A DNA stretch of 64,000 nt, from contig BJKQ01000004.1 of the NCBI GenBank assembly GCA_006538405.1, forward strand, positions 806,001 to 870,000, in the 5' to 3' direction. Positions within the stretch are counted from its first letter, which is position 1; the number at the start of each line of letters is the position of its first letter. Source of the stretch: Hansfordia pulvinata (taxonomy: Eukaryota; Ascomycota; Sordariomycetes; Xylariales). Shown in pieces: positions 44,018-55,891 of this stretch. Made by a program: the position numbers and the translations under genes. A model generated the notes under the pieces. The model saw only the letters and a list, made by a program, of their open reading frames with translations, had not been told where the DNA came from and made no database searches.

Positions 44018-46631
44018 CTATCTGTGCCCGAAAAGCTCGAGCTCGTCAATTTCATCATCCTCGTCATCGTCCATGTCTTCATCGCCGGTGGAGTAGTCGG
44101 AATCATCGCCCGAATCACCCGCTTCGTCGTCATTGTCATCACCATCGTCCGACCTCATACTGCGTGGCACCCGACTCCAAAAGCCCAACATGTCCTCAGC
44201 GTCCTCCTCTTCTTGGGGCGTCAGGAGACCCGAGCCCATCAAAGAAGCCCACGTCCTGTTGTGAGGGGGCGCAGGCGTCAAAGATTGAGACAAGCGGTCG
44301 GCGTTTGCAGCGTCGAGGTTGGAAATAGCGGGTAGCTGGGGCATCACGTTTGAAGAGTGGCGCCGCCTCCGTAGAATATCCCGAGCGTGCGAGTGGTCCG
44401 GCTGTGGTGCAACAACTGGAGCCACGGAAGGGCCCGTAGGCAGAGCCTGCGGAGCATGCGTGGCCGTGACAGGGGCCCCAGAGGCATGTCCCAAGATCTG
44501 CAGCTGAGCCGTATTATACGACGAGCAGACGCCGCATTTTAAACCCAGCCAGTGGTATTTGACTGAGCTCTTGGCTGAGCAATCGTTGCAGAGAATCACG
44601 GCACGGGTGTCCCCAAACTCGGGGGCATAGGCTGTTGACGAATGCTCAGATCCAGCTGGCGGAACTGAGTCTCCATCTTGGCCACGCTCTTGTTGCAGAC
44701 GGGGCATTTGTAGGACGTCTTCATATGCTCGGTGAAGCATTCGCGGTGGATGCTGTGGCCACAGGTCATGAAGCAAACAGGCTTTGGCGACGTGAACATG
44801 TAGTCGCCGCAAATAGGACAGTCGCAGTCGGTCGCCCGCTCAATACACTTGTGGTCTTGTTCCATGGAGATGGCAATGCAGGCACAGCATTTCTTGTTGT
44901 GCACGAGTCAGCTTGGTAGACGGAAGCGCGGAGGGCCCATGGGATCTTGACGAGACATACCTTGCAGTGGAAAAAGTCTTTGCCGAGCCCGCGGCCGATG
45001 CGACATATGCCACAGTCGTTGCAGTGGTAGACGCTCTTGTCCGGATCGTCATTCCATAGCTTGCAGATGCCGCAATAGTACCGAGCGGCCGGCGCGCTGC
45101 ATGCCACACAAATCTCGCCGGCCTTCTGGGCGGTGCCGCAGTACATACAGAGCATGTTCTTGGTGTCCTTCCGGATGAGAGCATGGTCCTCTACCTCGTC
45201 ATGGCAGAAGCGGCACGTGTACCAGCGGTGGCAAGTGGAACACTGCAGCTTGACATTCCGTCGGTAATGCTCACACCCAAAGTGGCGCTCATTGTCCGCT
45301 TCGTCATCTACCTCCACGTCTTCTTCCGCCGGCATCTCCGAGGCTTCCGCCGGCTCAGGAAGCGGCGCGTAGGTGGGCCTGACATCGTCTTCGCTGAGTA
45401 TGAAAGTCGCCTGGAGGTCTGCTTCTTCCTCGAGGCCATTCTGCCAGAATCTGAACGAGTCGAGTGGACCTTGCGCGAACCGCTGCTGCCAGGAAGAGCC
45501 GTCTCCGTCGATGTCGGCATCGACATCAGACGAGCTCGATGGGCGGTCTGGCCGAGGGGCCACGTGGGATCTGGCGTGTCGTTGCTGGAACAGACCATGC
45601 ATAAGGCGGGCCTTATCCGAGGATGAGAGATCGCGGGATTGGATGGCGAAGATGCGTTTTCTCAAAGCGCTCATGCCATCGTCCTCGGGAATAGGACCGG
45701 GTCTGTGCCGGGAGTGGGAGTGCGGGGGGTCAGGAGCGCGATGTGAGTCGGCGGGCTGCGAGGGCTCTGCGGCCGACATGGCGGCGTCATGACCGTGTTC
45801 CGGGGAGTCTGAGGGGTGTTGGTGGTCGCGGGCCGGCGCTGGCGCAGGGCCTGACACAGTGACAGGCGAAGGCGCAGATGACGGTGTTGTCGGGTGACGA
45901 ATATTCAGTCGCAGATGGTCGAGGGCATCGGTGGCGTGATGTATGTCATCATGGGCCGCAGGACGCGGGGTGGTCGTACCGGCATGGCTGTGGCTGTGGC
46001 TGTGAAGGTCGTCACAATCGTGGCCGTGTTGTCCGTGGCCACGGTCGCACGCGTGCGACGGGGAGACTCGGGTGGTGCCGGGGGAGGAGGGCGGCACAGC
46101 GGACGTCGGGGCTGATTGGCCGGGAACTGTGCGCGCCGTGGGGCTGGGATCTACGGCATGGGTGGACGGCGAGGCGCTGCGAGTGTGTTGGGTGTCTTGG
46201 TCGTGGCTGTTGCTGTGGCTGTCGTGAGAAGAGGCTGAACCTGCGCGCGAACGGGGTTGCGGCGAGCCCGGGCGCGAGTCCGGGGTTGGGCTCGGGGTCG
46301 GGTCGTGGATGGTGCTGGAGATGCGGCGGGCCTGGCGAATGACGGGATTGACGAGAAAGTCGGCCACGAGGGAAGTCATGGGTGTGGTGAGGTACTGGAA
46401 CTGGCTGAAGATCAGGGCTGCCTTCTGGGGCTGAGCATGGTTGGCGTCGATGGTGGCGGGCGGGACGTTTGGGAATCGGGGTTGGTGATGTGGGAGATGA
46501 TGTTGGTGTTTGTGGTGGTGGTGGTGGTGGTGGTCAAGGTTGCGGCTGGGGTTCGGATCTCGCCGGGCAGGGATGGAGGAAAAGGAGTATAGCGGGCTAG
46601 GGCCTGGAGGTGGGAGGAGGTTGGACGTCAT
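44018..46631 (-). CDS. CHY-type/RING zinc-finger E3 ubiquitin ligase (RCHY1/Pirh2-like; apparent one-base frameshift)
   Basis: Exon 1 is 46631-44961 and exon 2 is 44892-44018, with a 68-nt phase-0 intron; about 848 aa. Residues 1-440 are disordered, with a His run near residue 34 and Ser/Pro/His/Asp-rich sequence. The CHY finger begins at GCEHYRRNVKLQCSTC; the CTCHY finger follows (CGICKLW, YHCNDCGICRIGRG, FFHCK|KCCACIAIS across the junction); then the RING finger (CDCPICGDYMF, CGHSIHRECF, CPVCNKS); then the small zinc ribbon (LCNDCSAKS, WLGLKCGVC). Between RING and ribbon the frame slips by one at the G5 run 44621-44625; a sixth G restores QQPMPPEFGDTRA. The tail is very acidic. Such ligases mark substrates for proteasomal degradation; the substrate here is unknown. 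Confidence 0.88.
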
Positions 46632-48569
46632 CTCATGGCCTGGAGGCAGATCGGTGCCTCCGCCGAAGGGCTTTTAGGCCTGAAGAGGTGGTTTATCGCG
46701 CGGGTCCGAATAACCTAAGGCCAAAGGTCCGACAGAGTTCGAGATGCTCCTGCCTCGGGCTGTTACGCGCAAGTTGCTGTTCCTCTGGTGCGGGTGGCTG
46801 CTGATTGGAGTGTGGAGATCTGGCGCGGCGTGGAATGGTGTGAGGACCTAACCTGTACTCTGTGAGTACCACGGGAGTGCCGGGGGTGGTTTTCGAAGTG
46901 ATCGGAATCAACTCGGGGACAAATAAACGAGCAAACGACGCAAGACTCGAGGCCGGCGCGGCAGGGCACACGGCAAGCTGCTGGAGGAGGACGGAGTCGG
47001 TGTTGTGCCTTGTCGTACAGTAATGATGCGAGAAGAGAAGAAGCAAGTTGGCGGGTTACCTCGAGGCACGAGCAAATCGGCAAAATGTGACGGCCTGCGT
47101 GATCGGGAGGGCATGGATGAGTGCAGAACAACCACGTTAGGTACTCGCAGGGTGAGCGCCCGCGTTGCCGTCCGTATTGTGAGCCCCAGATGGATGGATG
47201 GATAAGGTAGTCGTGGACGGCGGCGAAAGCACGCATCTGTGCCCAATAACGGCTTGAAGCGTGTACGAATATTGGTATGGCCCGTCCCGCCCCCGTTCTC
47301 GCAGTAGTGAGGCGTGTGAGGGCGCTCGCTCAATCCCACATACCTACCTACGTACAGCGGGGGTGAGGAGACGACGTTCGTCGTGCCTGCGTGTACTCCG
47401 TACCTGCAGAGAGGCAGACTCGGGCGGTGATCTTGAGCTGATCGTGCTCGTCAAAGGCCCTTGAAGCAGAAAGAGGTCCTCTTCTGATGAACACGGCGCC
47501 GCGACTCACTGCGAGTACATCTCGCACAATAACAATGACCAGCCCCGCCTCGTCCCGTTCCGGCTCGGTTTGGGTCAGACGCCGCCGAGGGAGGCAGCCG
47601 TGGCGTTGTTGCCTGTCCTAGACTCAGCTGGTTCGTGTAAGTCGTGGCGCGCGGATGGTAGACCCCCGGCAACTGGTACTGTGGACGCTCATTATCCACC
47701 AAGGCGTGTCTAAGGCAAGAGTACAGGATACGCAAGAATGGATTTGAGGGCGGGCTTCTCCAGGGCGGGATTGCACATGCGGACAGGCCCTGATGAGCCC
47801 CGCCAAAAGACGCAGCAGCAAGGAGCATCAGCCTGGCCGATGACATCGCTGCGGATGCTTGAGATCGGGCCCGCCATTGCGCCCCAAGTACAGCTACACC
47901 GATACAGAAGCGCATGACTTACGAGACAGGCGTTATTGACCCTACATGAGATGTGCTTTGATGTCGAGCTACCTTCTCCGGCCGCCCCGCGCGGCGTCGC
48001 TAGTCGTATCCACTTCTGCTCTCACCCACCCGACCGGGACTAGCGCGCAGCTGGTGTCGGACGCGGGTGTCGATCCAGCTCGGCCCAATCCCGTCCCGCC
48101 ACAGTCCGTGGCGTTCCAGCAGCATTTGATGGATGCAGCTTCTGCCGGTCGCCTGCTGCCGGCTCTCCGTCTCGTCCGCCGCCTCTCACGAACGTGTCGA
48201 CGTCGATACCCGACGTCGACTAATCCACCCGACATCACCTGCCACGCTTCTGCGGCTTCTCCAGCCCGCTGCTAGCCTCATTGGTGTTGCTTCACTCGCA
48301 GCTGGCGCCCAGCGCACTTCATACTTTCATTAGCTCGCCCTTCGTCCATCAGGAGCCCTGTTCGTTCGCGCATTGCGTCTTCCTGTGCCGGTCTGCTGAC
48401 CTGCGATCCCAGCAAGCCGCCCCCTGGATTGCATCACGCCTGATATCGCCGGCAAACCCAGTCACGTCCCTCCCTGGGCGCGTCGCAGGCCTTCTGGTTG
48501 CGTTCGGTAGCCCTTGCATCGCGTGTATTCTGATCCACATCTGCGTGGTGCCTTGTTCGCTTTCTCGCC
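46632..48569. promoter_or_regulatory. Divergent intergenic region (1.9 kb)
   Basis: It lies between the CHY/RING gene (-) and the DUF1763 gene (+) and should contain both promoters. CATACCTACCTACGTAC is near 47338 and GTACTCCGTACC near 47394. CT-rich leader sequence precedes 48570. I see no gene. Confidence 0.45.
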
Positions 48570-49030
48570 ATGGCCACCCCGAGGTTCGTTCAGCCTACCG
48601 TCGATTGTACCGCCACGCCCTGCACGCCATTCGACATGCTAAGCCCGGCCGCTATGTCGTCCGTGAGATTCTGCGCAAGGCCTTCCGGGAAGAGGACGCA
48701 AAACTGGACCCGAGAACACTAGGGCGAACTATTCGCTTCCTCGACGCAGCTGGCCGTGAGCGCGGCTTGGAACACTCGGTTCTCAAGAACATCCTCTACG
48801 TCAACTTTCTCCGCCATTTTCACCGCACCCCCACATATCGTAAACACCTGAACAATGCCCTGGCCAAGGACAGAAAGTAAGAGAGCCAAACAAGCCCGCA
48901 ACTTGCATAGTCGTTGATTGACGCCTGTCATAGTATGGATACCTCGACAATGATCCGGAGCACGGCATTTGTCCATTACGAGAAAACGCTCGCGATGCTA
49001 AACTCGACAATGGGACTTTGCCTGCGGTGA
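48570..49030 (+). CDS. DUF1763 LYR-like protein, probably mitochondrial (apparent one-base frameshift after the start)
   Basis: Model: exon 1 48570-48876, 57-nt intron (GTAAGA..GTCATAG), exon 2 48934-49030; 134 aa once one base is added. The start ATGGCCACCCCGAGG reads MATPR and hits a stop after 50 codons. One more C in the C4 run at 48577-48580 gives MATPEVRSAYRRLYR, then HAIRHAKPGRYVVREILRKAF and FLDAAGRERGLEHSVLKN. An in-frame stop (TAA) overlaps the exon 1 donor; splicing adds the conserved-looking C-terminus HYEKTLAMLNSTMGLCLR. The YRRLYR start resembles the LYR motif, whose proteins bind mitochondrial acyl carrier protein and assist complex or Fe-S assembly; that role is inferred. DUF1763 assignment rests on the helical pattern and C-terminal motif. 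Confidence 0.75.
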
Positions 49031-52000
49031 CCCTGACGCTGATTATTGGAAGCGCTTCGTTTCGTTTGTTCCGCCCATCAACAGCGGTGGTGCGAAGAAC
49101 GGTTTTGCGAAGTCCGTCGGGCCTCGCTTATTAGAGACACCAACGGGTGGCTGCAGGGTTGCTGCCGGTTGGCTACGGAGTACTGGTGGAATAGCCGGTC
49201 CTGCTGCTTGGATGTGCCACTGGGCGAGCTGCCATTCAACATATTGCTCCTCGACCGAATGCCGACTTGCTTGAAAAGATTGTCCACGATCACTTAGGTG
49301 CCCTATTGCAGCAAAACTCCGAGCAACTTCACGCTAAATGAAGCGGCTCTGTTGGAAACGTTTAAGCTGTTAAAGACTGGAATTAAGCCCGGCACTGGCC
49401 CAGAATCGACCTTCACGTCCCTTTTGCAATCAGGCAGCCTCCTGTTTCAAGTCGTCTGTAATTGAGTCATGCGCTGTAGCCATCGCGGTCTCGTCAGCAG
49501 AACGGCAGATGGTATTCCCATCACATCGATCAACTTTCCCATCCGGCCTTTTACAGTCTCTTCCGATTCTGCGCACGAATCAGTGCCAGACCAATGCTCG
49601 ATGTTTTCGTTTTTGCGGTCATCGGAAGCTCTGGCACCAGTCTCGTGACATCCAAGACTGGCCTCAAGACTCCAGGCGATGGAGGTGCCTGGCGACGGAA
49701 ACAGGCCCAGGACTCTGGAATCGGCCCACGAGACACGGCTTAGACACGGCCTTGGTCTTGTCAATGTCTTTGGCTTATCAGTGGCCAGGTGTCGAAGCCG
49801 GCGTGCTAGCGCGTGTATCACCAGCCGATAAAGCAAGCTGTGGTGACATTGCGGCTGGGCAGCACGCCGAGACTGAGCCACTGGCTGCTCTAAAGTTCAA
49901 TCAGCCGCCTGCACGCGTACTCGGACGAGTTATGTACTCGAAGGATCGTGACACGGCACGCCAGGGGCAGCCAATGATGAGAGTACTCGTACTTTAGCTT
50001 GTGCACGCGCCCGCCCCGTCCTAATTGACATGTGAGAGCGCGGCGGGATGCCTAAGCCAGGATGACCAGCCAAGGAGGCAGGCGTGTGGGGTCGCTTCCG
50101 GGGGCGGCCTTGTGCCACTCGAATCCGTAAGGCGGCGTCCCGCTGTCGCCCTGGGCAGCAAGGTGGTCACGATGTTGGCCAGTCCTTACGCATTTTAGGT
50201 GCGCAGTGCGAGTAGTAGAAGAGGTCGTAGACGATTACTGCGGATCCCCCTGCGAGACGGCGAGACAAGGGAAGGACAAATTTACTAGGGAGACCTAATG
50301 AAATGGCAAGATCTGACACAGAACGGCTATAGCAGTATGACTTAGGTAGATAGTCCAGCTACCAGTATGCGTGCGAGTGAGTACTCGTAGGCCCTGCGCC
50401 GCTGCGATCTCGATGCCCCTCCCCGCCCGCCCGCAGCACTCATCGATATTCCCAGCCTTTACCGAAGGGCCACGAGACCCCAGATGGAGATGAATAATAA
50501 CACTCAAAAAGATGTAGGGGGCTCTCCCACCAATGCAGCAGCCGGCCGATGTTTTCCAGGACGAGCAGGGCGATGTTGCCAGTCGACAAAGTAGAGTACC
50601 ACGCCGTAGCCGGCAGTCGAGCAGGACGCGTACGAGTACCCCAGCTTTCTGACGCTGACATCGAGCCGGAACCTTGAGCTGCGGGGGCACGGCCATCGCT
50701 GACTGGGGTTACACCATCGATGATTATCAACGACCAGTCGATCGCATCCGGGATTGATGAGCGCGCGTGTGCCCTTTTATTAGACCTGTCCTAATGTGAA
50801 CCTGCCCCGGAGAGACCAGAAGGGCTTTCAGAACGGCTCCACGACAAGGCAATGTACTTACGGTACTGTACTGAACCCCGCAGCAGTCTTGTCGCCAATC
50901 CAAGGCGTACAGGAAGTCAAAGTGCCCGCCAGTCCTCTTGAGGGTGCAAGGCGAATCATAAATGGCGGAGGCTGAATCGACAGGAAGCCAATTGGGCGGC
51001 TGGCTTGGTTGGGTGGGCGTTGACAGGCCCGCACGGCCTGGTCACTCACAATGGAGAGATTCTGCTGAGACGCCACCGCGAAAGGCGTCGTTCCGACGAG
51101 TTAGCCCCTCACTTCCATCTTCGCACGGCAACGATTTCTCAATGTTGCCGTCCCGCTACCGATCACTCTGCGCGAGTGTTCGTACGTGCTTCAACTCACT
51201 CGTGAATCTGGAGGTCCGCGTCAGCTCTCATCACCCGCTGTAAGCCGGGATCTTGGCGGGACAGTCAGTCACTGAATGGATCCAACTGATGGAATGGCGG
51301 GCGTCTCTAATACATCCATAATCCTCGCCTCTGGCGGCCCTTTGTTGGTTACCGTACCTATCTTGTTTGTACAAGTACGCAGGGCAAGTACGGCCACGAC
51401 CGTACTGTGAATCCACGAATCCCTGGCATTCCATCTTGGCTGACCACACGTGTTGTGTGAAGATACATCCACATCTACCACAATACTTCAGTAAGTCAGT
51501 TGTAGCCGTGGCACAGGGCGACGTTCCCAAGCCGCCTCGAAAAGGACCAGAGGCCAAAATCCAGCCGTATCTTGAAGTCGCCGCGGGGGGCACTGGTTGG
51601 GGCGCAAGCACGAGTAGCTCGATCCAGGACTCGCGTACCTGCGCTGGGACCGTTGATGTAGTCGGTACTCTGGTAGAGCTGCCGGGGTCACCTACAATAC
51701 ATGTACCTTTCCATCACCCGACGCGAGCGATTCGCAACGGTACCCCTACTCGTAGTGCCCTTGAGCAGCCGTCACTCAGGTGGTGCCTCCACCGCCAGGT
51801 ACCGAATCTGGGGGGCGGGAGGTACCTGCCAGGCGTGCCCCGTACTTCCGACCCCCAGATCCCCTCCAAGTCCCCTCCATCGGGCCCATCCATGTGCCTT
51901 TGGCGCTGACTGTGACATCCGTGACATCCAATGGATCCAATTGACCCTGGATTCCCACTCTGCTCTGGCTCTGGACCGGATTGGCACCTCTCAGCGAGAT

Positions 52001-52475
52001 CGATGGTTCGTTCGGGCGGGCCAGACTCGTCGTGTCGTCGTCCATGTACGTCAACCTCCCCTCCTCTCCCTACCCTGTCCCGGCCACCATCACCACCACC
52101 TCCCCGTCCCCTCTCCTTCCAAAGGGAGCTTTGATGGCTCATCGACCATTGCCACCAGCTCTGGCCATCGTATCGCGACCACGCCGACGACTCTGGTCCT
52201 CTTCTGAGGCCACTGTCTGAAGCTTCCCCCGCAGTACCGATCCTCCTTCCGTGATCGCGCCGCCCGTCCACGGCCGTCTGTCCGCTCCGCCCACCCCATC
52301 GCCGGCGCCACTCACCCGCAACTCACCCGCTCGCCACTTCGAATACATGTCGCCTTAGATTCCCTCACTGCGATACCACGCCCTCGACACGCCCCCGCTG
52401 CAGACCGACGCGGCACGGCACGGCACGCCCTCGCACTGCCCCGTCCCCTTCCGCCTCGCCCAGGGCTGAAGAGCC
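49031..52475. other. Long intergenic region (3.4 kb), with a possible gene relic
   Basis: No intact gene. At 49240-49470 two frames have protein-like content in succession (NADLLEKIVHDHLGALLQQ, then FTLNEAALLETFKLLK), which could be a decayed gene. Exact copies of the recurrent decamer lie at 49983-49992 and 50630-50639. From 51900 to 52475 the sequence is CT-rich, as expected for the carrier gene's promoter and leader. Confidence 0.45.
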
Positions 52476-53704
52476 ATGCCCGCTGAGTCCAACATCCAAG
52501 ATGTCACCGGCGCACCACCGCTACGGACTCGCACCATGGCTCAGCTCCCGCCCACCAGTACCAGCGAGAAGCCCCGCAAGTGGGTGAAGCGCTACCGCAC
52601 CGAGGTCTGCGCCGGCTCTTCCAGCGTCCTCTCCACCGTCACTGCCTTCCCCCTCGACAGTGTCAAGACGCGCATGCAGACCTATCCCTATAATGGATTT
52701 TTGCACTGCGTCTCCAGCACCTACAAGGCCGAGGGCCTCCACGGCTTCTTCCGCGGCGTCACGGCCCCTCTTGCCAGCGTCACCCTCGTCCGCACTATCT
52801 CCTTTTCCATCTACCAACGCTCAAAGTACGCCTACTCGGATTGGATGAAGAAGAATATGGACTTCAGCCCGCTAGATCATGTCAACATCTCCGGCGCCTA
52901 TCCCACCCTCGGCACAATTGCCTGCTTCGGAGCTGCCGGTGCCACCGCCGGTTCCGGCATCACATTTATAGCTTGTGGGTAGCCTCCATGCACGACACAA
53001 TGTGTACACGCGGCTGACCCATTCCACATAGGCCCGTTCGAGTTGACCAAGCTCAGCGCCCAAGTCTCGGTGCTAATGGCCAACCAAAAGAACGCCGACC
53101 CCAAGAAGCAGGAGATTGCCTTGAGCTACCACAACAAAGGAACCTTCAAGACCCTGAAGAACATTGTCAAGCACCGTGGCTTCACAGGCATGTATACTGG
53201 CCTGAACTTGCACCTGAGTAAGATGCGCACTCTCGATTTCCCCTTGGCCCGTAGCTACAGCTTGCTGACTCCAATGAACAGTGAGAGACACGCTGGGCAC
53301 GGGCATTTATTTCGCAACTTACGAGAGCAGCAAGCAGCTTTTGACGACTTTTAGTGGAAAGGACGCCCACAAAAACCCCATTGCCGTTCTCGCTGCCGGC
53401 GGTCTTTGCGGTATCGTATCATGGGCACTGATTTGTATGTTGCTCTTTATACAAGAGTCGGAAAGGTCGCGGCTAACCGGTACCTGCAGATCCCATTGAC
53501 TCAGCAAAGAGTATCTACCAACGAAACGCCCTGATGTACTCGCGAGGGGAGAAGGTGCCCATACCCAAAATTCAGTTCTTCAGACGCGATATGTACCGTG
53601 GACTCGGCGTGTCTATGGGACGGTCTGCTGCAGTCAACGCCGTCTTCTTTTCGGCATTCGAGTTCCTGAAGAAGAGAATCAATGGCATCAAAGACGAGGA
53701 TTGA
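52476..53704 (+). CDS. Mitochondrial carrier (SLC25 family), substrate unknown
   Basis: Four exons, 52476-52974, 53032-53217, 53282-53434 and 53490-53704, encode 350 aa; introns are 57, 64 and 55 nt and phases agree. The first donor is GTGGGT, chosen because it alone rebuilds IACPFELTKL in frame. The three repeats carry motifs FPLDSVKTRMQ, CPFELTKLSAQ and YPIDSAKSIYQ. Glycine-rich helices follow each (ATAGSGITFIAC, AAGGLCGIVSWALI). The third-repeat sequence is diverged from the ADP/ATP carrier. I do not assign a substrate: contact-site residues cannot be aligned by eye. A second in-frame ATG (MAQLPPTSTSE, 21 codons in) is an alternative start. Location in the mitochondrial inner membrane is inferred from family. 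It converges on MOB1. Confidence 0.9.
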
Positions 53705-55077
53705 GGCAGGGCATGGCGCATAGATCCGATCCCACCTCAGTTTCAGTACCATATCCGGCCTTTTAGCTCCGGTTTCAGAGCAAAGTGCCCAGGACCTGTG
53801 TGTCGAGTCTTTTGAGACTCGATAACGCGATAGCATGATACGGCGTTCAGTTTTGGAGTGGTCGAACCGATTCCCCTGTTGTCTTTCCGAGGAGCCTGTG
53901 GGAAATTTGAGACCAAAGACCCGCGCGACTCGGATGCGTTTGTGTACGGCTCACCAACCAAGCCTCCTATGTTATGCCGCTGTCCCGGTGCCGTGTCACA
54001 CGAATCTGTCTGCCCCCCGTTGGAAGAGGGGGCGACACAGGACGGGAACTTGGGTCCCTTATAACTACCACGCATGATGCGGTGCTCACGATCATCGAGA
54101 CGCACGGTCAAATTGGGCATTAAGCGAGCCGCAACCCCCCCACGCGGCGAATAAGGGCGTTCACTTACTGCCATGGCTGGAACGAGTTGCAAAGAAAGCA
54201 GTGGAAGACGCGATATTTCGAAAAACAAAAATCGAGATGTAAAGCCGGACAGCCGAGCAGCTGGCGGCAGCCAGACGAGCTACATATGAGAATCCAACAA
54301 AGTTCGATTGAAAATTTTGTCATATTTCGTGACTTATCACCAACTGCGCGGGTGGGACGCGCGGGAACCCGTAGGTACGATGTCTGAGCAGCTAGCTGTC
54401 TACTATCTTGTGATGTTCCTGTCATGGGTTGCCCCAAGCCCAAGGTTGCTCGACCTCATTCCGAGGCGCCACTCGTGAGCTGAGTCATCGGTGTAGCAGC
54501 AGTGACAGGATATGCAAGCGCTTCAACGACTTGTTGAGCCCATCTACCGTTTCACTCTACCAGTAATATCGAACGCATGCTTTTCGATACAATACCCATG
54601 GAATCAAAGACGCCAGTCTAATGTGGTCTCCTGAGTCCCAGCCAGCTGCACTGCAGCACTGGCGCATACAACATGACCGTGTCGTCTGCTTCTTGAATCC
54701 GCCCCGAGTTGACCTTCAGTACCCAGTGCGCGACAATAGTCCCCAGCATCATAACGCGATTCGGGTCGCGATTTGATCACCCATCATGGGAGAAAAGTCA
54801 CCGAGACGACCAAGGTGCGTGGACGTTGCGCGCTTGTATTCATGTCAAAAACAAAATCCACATTATGCCAAACACCATCCAAACGCCGTGCCTTGTAGTG
54901 AAGAAAAGGAGGGAGGTGAGATGCCAGGTATGCGAGATGACTGCACAAGCAAGGGGAAGCGGGGAGAGATTGCCTGCTACCTCAAACCCTTCATGCATCC
55001 CTCCCTTGCGTGTATCAAGGTCCTGATTGGCAAAGCGCGGCTGACGAGAGGTCGTGAAATCGGAATCACAAAACGAC
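53705..55077. other. Intergenic region between convergent genes (1.4 kb)
   Basis: It lies between the SLC25 carrier (+) and MOB1 (-) 3' ends. It is AT-richer than the coding regions, especially 54180-54340. I see no gene. Confidence 0.5.
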
Positions 55078-55891
55078 TCAGTCGCTGCGGAGCATGCTCT
55101 CGACAAGATCGCCTAGGGGCCCCCAGTAGTCCTTTCCAGAGGCGAGACCGTGCTCGTCAATGAAGAGAACGTACTGCTTGAAGCTGGTGTTGAGATGGGG
55201 CTCAAGGCCAAGTTCACGGATGACGGGGTAGTGGTGGCAGTAGATGTGGGCGTAGACGCGGTACATGCGCTTGAAGATGTTGCGGACGAGTGAGGGGAAG
55301 GTCTTGGGGAAAGGGACGCCTATGCGAGAGGGCAGGACGGCCTCGTTGTCGATGCTGCCCTGGACCCAGGCCATGAGCTGCTCGATGTAGGCCGGCGCGG
55401 GCATCTTCGTGGGGCGCTTGTAGTTCTCGCCGTCCTGCCACAGGTACTCGAACTCGTCGGTGGCCTTCATCTCGGGGCACGACTGGGGGCTGCAGAACTC
55501 GGTGATGGCGCCATACAGCAGGTTGACCTGGTTGTAGAAGTCGACCATGTTGACGGCCAGCCACTCGTTCTCGTCCTCTCCCTCGGGCAGCTTGACCACC
55601 TTGCGCAGAGAGCCGCCGCCGAGCGTCGCCTCGGCATACTGGCGCAGCTGATAGGATGAGCTGCCGCCCTTTCCGCCGGGACGCGAGCGGAACTGGTTGC
55701 GCGTGCGCTGGTTCCTGGAGGCCGGGAGGCGGGCACCTGGTCAGCTTGTTCTCTTGGGTATCAAATCCTCGTGGGAGGCGGGAGGGTGTCGTGGGAAGAC
55801 CATACACGGTAGTCAGGAAGGAAGCCATTTTGGTCTCGAAGAGCTTTCGCAGCGGGCTGAGGGGCGGATCGGATCGGTTCTGCTGAGCCAT
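55078..55891 (-). CDS. mob1: MOB1 kinase activator (mitotic exit / septation initiation network)
   Basis: Two exons, 55891-55806 and 55714-55078, with a 91-nt intron (GTATGG..CTCCAG, phase 2) encode 240 aa. The MOB/phocein fold is nearly complete: [40 protein letters not shown], the zinc-site cysteines in [11 protein letters not shown] and histidines in [10 protein letters not shown], and [15 protein letters not shown]. Mob1 binds and activates NDR/LATS-type kinases (Dbf2/Sid2) for mitotic exit and septum formation. The first ATG adds 21 residues before a second in-frame ATG (MASFLTTV), which matches where most MOB1 proteins begin as I recall; the first ATG has the stronger context (CACCATGGCT). 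I list the longer form but the shorter may be used. Confidence 0.94.
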
